From contig NZ_QJJK01000014.1 in assembly GCF_003201475.1 (NCBI RefSeq), positions 97,020-161,019 on the forward strand: a stretch of 64,000 bases of DNA, given 5' to 3'. The DNA is from Chelatococcus asaccharovorans (GTDB lineage: Bacteria > Pseudomonadota > Alphaproteobacteria > Rhizobiales > Beijerinckiaceae). The notes under the pieces were generated by a model. It worked only from the letters and a program-made list of their open reading frames with translations. It was not told the origin of the DNA and did no database searches. Positions 61,759 through 64,000 of the stretch are shown here, in pieces. A program made the position numbers and the translations under genes. The stretch's first letter is position 1. The number at the start of each line of letters is the position of its first letter.

Positions 61759-62526
61759 ATGCAAAGCTTTTCATCTGCTGGCGTCCGTATCGCCTTTGTT
61801 GATCTGCCGCCCGCCGAGGGGGAGGGTGATCCTGTCATTCTCGTGCATGGCTTTGCCTCGAACCACACGGTGAACTGGCTGAATACATCCTGGGCCACCA
61901 CCTTGGGGCGTGCGGGCTACCGTGTCATCGCGCTCGACAACCGGGGGCACGGCGCGAGCGAGAAGCTCTACGATCCCGCCGCCTATGGTTCGCAGATCAT
62001 GGCCGACGACGTCCGCCGCCTCATGGATCATCTGGCGATCGACCGGGCCGATGTGCTCGGCTATTCCATGGGGGCACGGATCACGGCCCATCTCGCCCTC
62101 GCCAATCCCGAGCGGGTGCGCTCGGCGGTTCTCGGCGGGCTCGGTATCCACCTCATCGAGGGGGTCGGGCTGCCGCTCGGCATCGCCGATGCCATGGAGG
62201 CAGCATCCCTCGATGATCTGACCGACCCGATGCAGCGCATGTTCCGCGCTTTCGCCGAGCAGACGAAGAGCGATCTCCGCGCGCTCGCGGCCTGTATTCG
62301 CGGCTCCCGCCAGACCTTGAGCCGCGAGGATGTGGCGCGCATCACCGTTCCGACGCTCGTCGCAGTCGGCACGAAGGATGACGTAGCCGGGTCCGGCCCG
62401 GCTCTCGCCGCGCTCCTGCCGCGCGGCCGCGCCCTCGATATTCCCGGCCGGGATCACAATCTTGCCGTGGGCGACAAGGTGCATAAGGCGGGGGTGATCG
62501 CCTTTCTGGCCGAGGGGCGCGGCTAG
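61759..62526 (+). CDS. alpha/beta hydrolase
   Basis: A 255-residue alpha/beta hydrolase. VILVHGFASNHTVNWLNTSW gives the oxyanion region, VIALDNRGHGASEKLYDP the conserved strand-turn, LGYSMGARITAHLAL the nucleophile Ser, and PGRDHNLAVGDKVH the His; the Asp lies in AVGTKDDVAGS. The specific reaction is not evident. The start at 61759 (MQSFSSAGVRIAF) removes a 24-residue extension. Its TAG stop is the boundary of the inverted-repeat element at 62523-62805. Confidence 0.84.
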   Translation: MQSFSSAGVRIAFVDLPPAEGEGDPVILVHGFASNHTVNWLNTSWATTLGRAGYRVIALDNRGHGASEKLYDPAAYGSQIMADDVRRLMDHLAIDRADVLGYSMGARITAHLALANPERVRSAVLGGLGIHLIEGVGLPLGIADAMEAASLDDLTDPMQRMFRAFAEQTKSDLRALAACIRGSRQTLSREDVARITVPTLVAVGTKDDVAGSGPALAALLPRGRALDIPGRDHNLAVGDKVHKAGVIAFLAEGRG

Positions 62527-62805
62527 GGTCAGGACCCATTCATATGATGGAAATGGCGCCTGAAACGGCAATGAGATGCCGAAAAGAGATTCCTGGAGAG
62601 ACGCGAAGGTCGATGGGGTTCCATCGGCCGAGCGGCTCGACGCCGCAGGTCGCAGCCGTTTCGGCGTCCTTCGGATGTGGTCCATTTGGCCGGCAACGGC
62701 GTCGCGCAGCGCTCGAAAGCCGAAAGGCTTCCTTCGCCTCCGCTTCTTCAATCCGGCCAAATGGCCTCACACCATTTCAACCAGATGAATGGGTCCTGAC
62801 CCTAG
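62523..62805. mobile_element. MITE-like element with perfect 21-bp terminal inverted repeats
   Basis: CTAGGGTCAGGACCCATTCA(T) at 62523-62543 is the exact reverse complement of 62785-62805. Beyond that, GAAATGG-type matches extend the ends imperfectly to about 33 bp. The 283-bp element has no transposase. CTAG or TA at both ends may be a target-site duplication, as made by IS5- or IS630-type transposases. It begins inside the stop codon of the hydrolase gene. Confidence 0.78.
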
Positions 62806-62807
62806 CA

Positions 62808-64000
62808 CTACTTTGGCAGAATTAGATTGGCGGTCTCCAGATGGCCCTTCGGCAGTGTGGGCATGTTGGCGATGTGGATGCCCTGGTGATGCTGCTGAGG
62901 ACGGCTCTGCGGATCTGCGGCAGGGTCGGCCTCGGCGGTCCCTTCCGCAGGCTTTTTTTCTCCAGTGGGCTGTTCCAGGCGCCGGTGCTGGAGGAAGGCA
63001 TAGGCGATCATGGTCATCAGGGCATGGCGGTGGAGGCCGCGCCAGGAGCGGCCCTCGAAGTGGTCGAGGCCCAGTTCCTCCTTCATCTGTTGGTGGCCCT
63101 GCTCGCACACCCAGCGCGCCTTGATGGCAGCGGCCAGCTTTCGCAGAGAAACCCCGGCCGGCAGGTTGGAGAGATAGTATTTGCGCTCGCCCGAAGACCG
63201 CCACTCGCCCACGAGCCAGGCTTCCTCCCCCGGCATGTGCTGCTGGCCCTTGTCATGGATGCGCTGGGGCGGCCCATCCGCGACGCGGATGCGACAGGCG
63301 GCGAAGCGGGCGCTCAACGGTCCCTTGGAGCCGCGCCGCCAGGAGACCTTGCGCCATCGGGCTGTAGCCAGCACGTCTCGGCGGACACGGACAACTGGTC
63401 GGGGATCTGGTTCTTCCGAGGCCGGCCGCGCCCGGCGACGGGGAAGACGAGCGCCACATCGGCCGGATAGACCTTCTGGTGCTTCGGGATGCCCACCGCC
63501 CAGGTGAGACCGCGCCCGCTCAGGCCTTGGCGGAAGGACGCGGACAGGCCATAGCCGGCGTCGGCCAGCACCAGGCCGAAGCGCACGCCCTGCGCCGTGA
63601 CGCGATCGATCTCCTGAAGGGCGATCTCCAGCTTGGAGCGCGGCGCCTGGAACGGCTCCGGCACGCCGGCCGTGACCATGCGTTCGACATCGCTGGTCCA
63701 GCTCTCGGGCAGGAACAGGCGCAATCCCAGGGCGACGGGCACCTCGTCCCGCGCCAGGGTCACGGAGACCAAAGTCTGGCAGTTGGCGCGCTTACCGAGC
63801 ATGGAGGCGTATTGCGGCGCCACGCCCACCGAGTGGCTGCCCTTCTTCGGGATGCCGGTGTCGTCGATGACGAGGACGGCATCGGAGCCGCCCACGAGGC
63901 GGTCGCTCCCAGCCGAGCCCTTCGCCACGCCCGCGCCGGTTGCTCTGGCGGGTGCGGTCGCCGGTGATGCGATGGCCGATGCCCTGGATGCGGCCGAGCT
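62808..64000 (-). pseudogene. IS701-like transposase, frameshifted, 5' end beyond the window
   Basis: Two frames of one transposase are joined by a break near 63383. The upstream part (63314-63928 and beyond) has [35 protein letters not shown], the first catalytic Asp motif, and [17 protein letters not shown]. The downstream part (62808 to about 63383) has [30 protein letters not shown] and [39 protein letters not shown] with the catalytic Glu region. One missing base at GAGAC, probably once GAGGAC, would restore a single frame. The stop is 2 bp from the MITE-like element. The element continues past the right edge. Confidence 0.85.

Overview
The window is a high-GC bacterial chromosome segment, most likely from an alphaproteobacterium of the Hyphomicrobiales (Rhizobiales). 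The evidence is a MucR/Ros-family regulator, an orphan Usg protein, an ExoD-family protein, a liv operon carrying the small membrane gene often found with it in this order, a CHCC zinc-finger protein, and dispersed TAGAGC-type palindromic repeats. A genus resembling Chelatococcus or Bosea would fit, but this is inference from family content and not from a search.

Layout. 1-12.7 kb is mostly housekeeping: tRNA methyltransferase trmJ (5' end missing), murI, rpsD, a MarR-GNAT fusion regulator, aqpZ, a guanidinium exporter behind what looks like a guanidine-II riboswitch, a small serine hydrolase, purB, rpe, a D-amino-acid-dehydrogenase-like oxidoreductase, a P1-family peptidase, ccdA and a nucleotidyltransferase. 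12.7-18.4 kb is a minus-strand branched-chain amino acid ABC operon (livH-livM-livG-livF-small membrane protein-livK). 19.4-33.5 kb is a molybdenum hydroxylase region: a GntR regulator, a CoxG-like protein, a two-gene glycan insert (O-antigen ligase and GT61), then coxS-L-M-like structural genes and coxD, coxE, two XdhC-type proteins, a molybdopterin-binding protein and a MobA-like cytidylyltransferase. The large subunit carries the AYRGAGR (form II) motif, so its substrate is probably not CO.

33.6-39.8 kb holds two exporters. The first pairs an FtsX-like permease with an ABC ATPase whose nucleotide-binding motifs are all degenerate. The second is a TetR-controlled YbhGFSR-like operon whose ATPase begins with a tandem octapeptide. 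39.9-53.5 kb contains a large secreted phytase-like protein, usg, exoD, a GGDEF-EAL protein, radC, map, an FkbM methyltransferase, a small exported protein, sfsA, a CinA-like protein, gpt and the cobalamin genes cobD and cobC. tRNA-Leu(UAA) follows at 53.6 kb. 53.8-64 kb contains a glycosyltransferase, a PcaD-like hydrolase, the MucR-like regulator, about 1.9 kb with few or no genes, a zinc metallopeptidase, an FAD monooxygenase, the CHCC zinc-finger protein, an alpha/beta hydrolase, a MITE-like inverted-repeat element and a frameshifted IS701-like transposase cut by the window end.

The most striking non-coding pattern is that several genes (aqpZ, the guanidinium exporter, ccdA, the FkbM gene, the last hydrolase) end in a TAG stop that is also the first base triplet of a dispersed palindromic repeat. 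Short tandem arrays with 18-19 bp units led by CTTGG recur at three separate intergenic sites.
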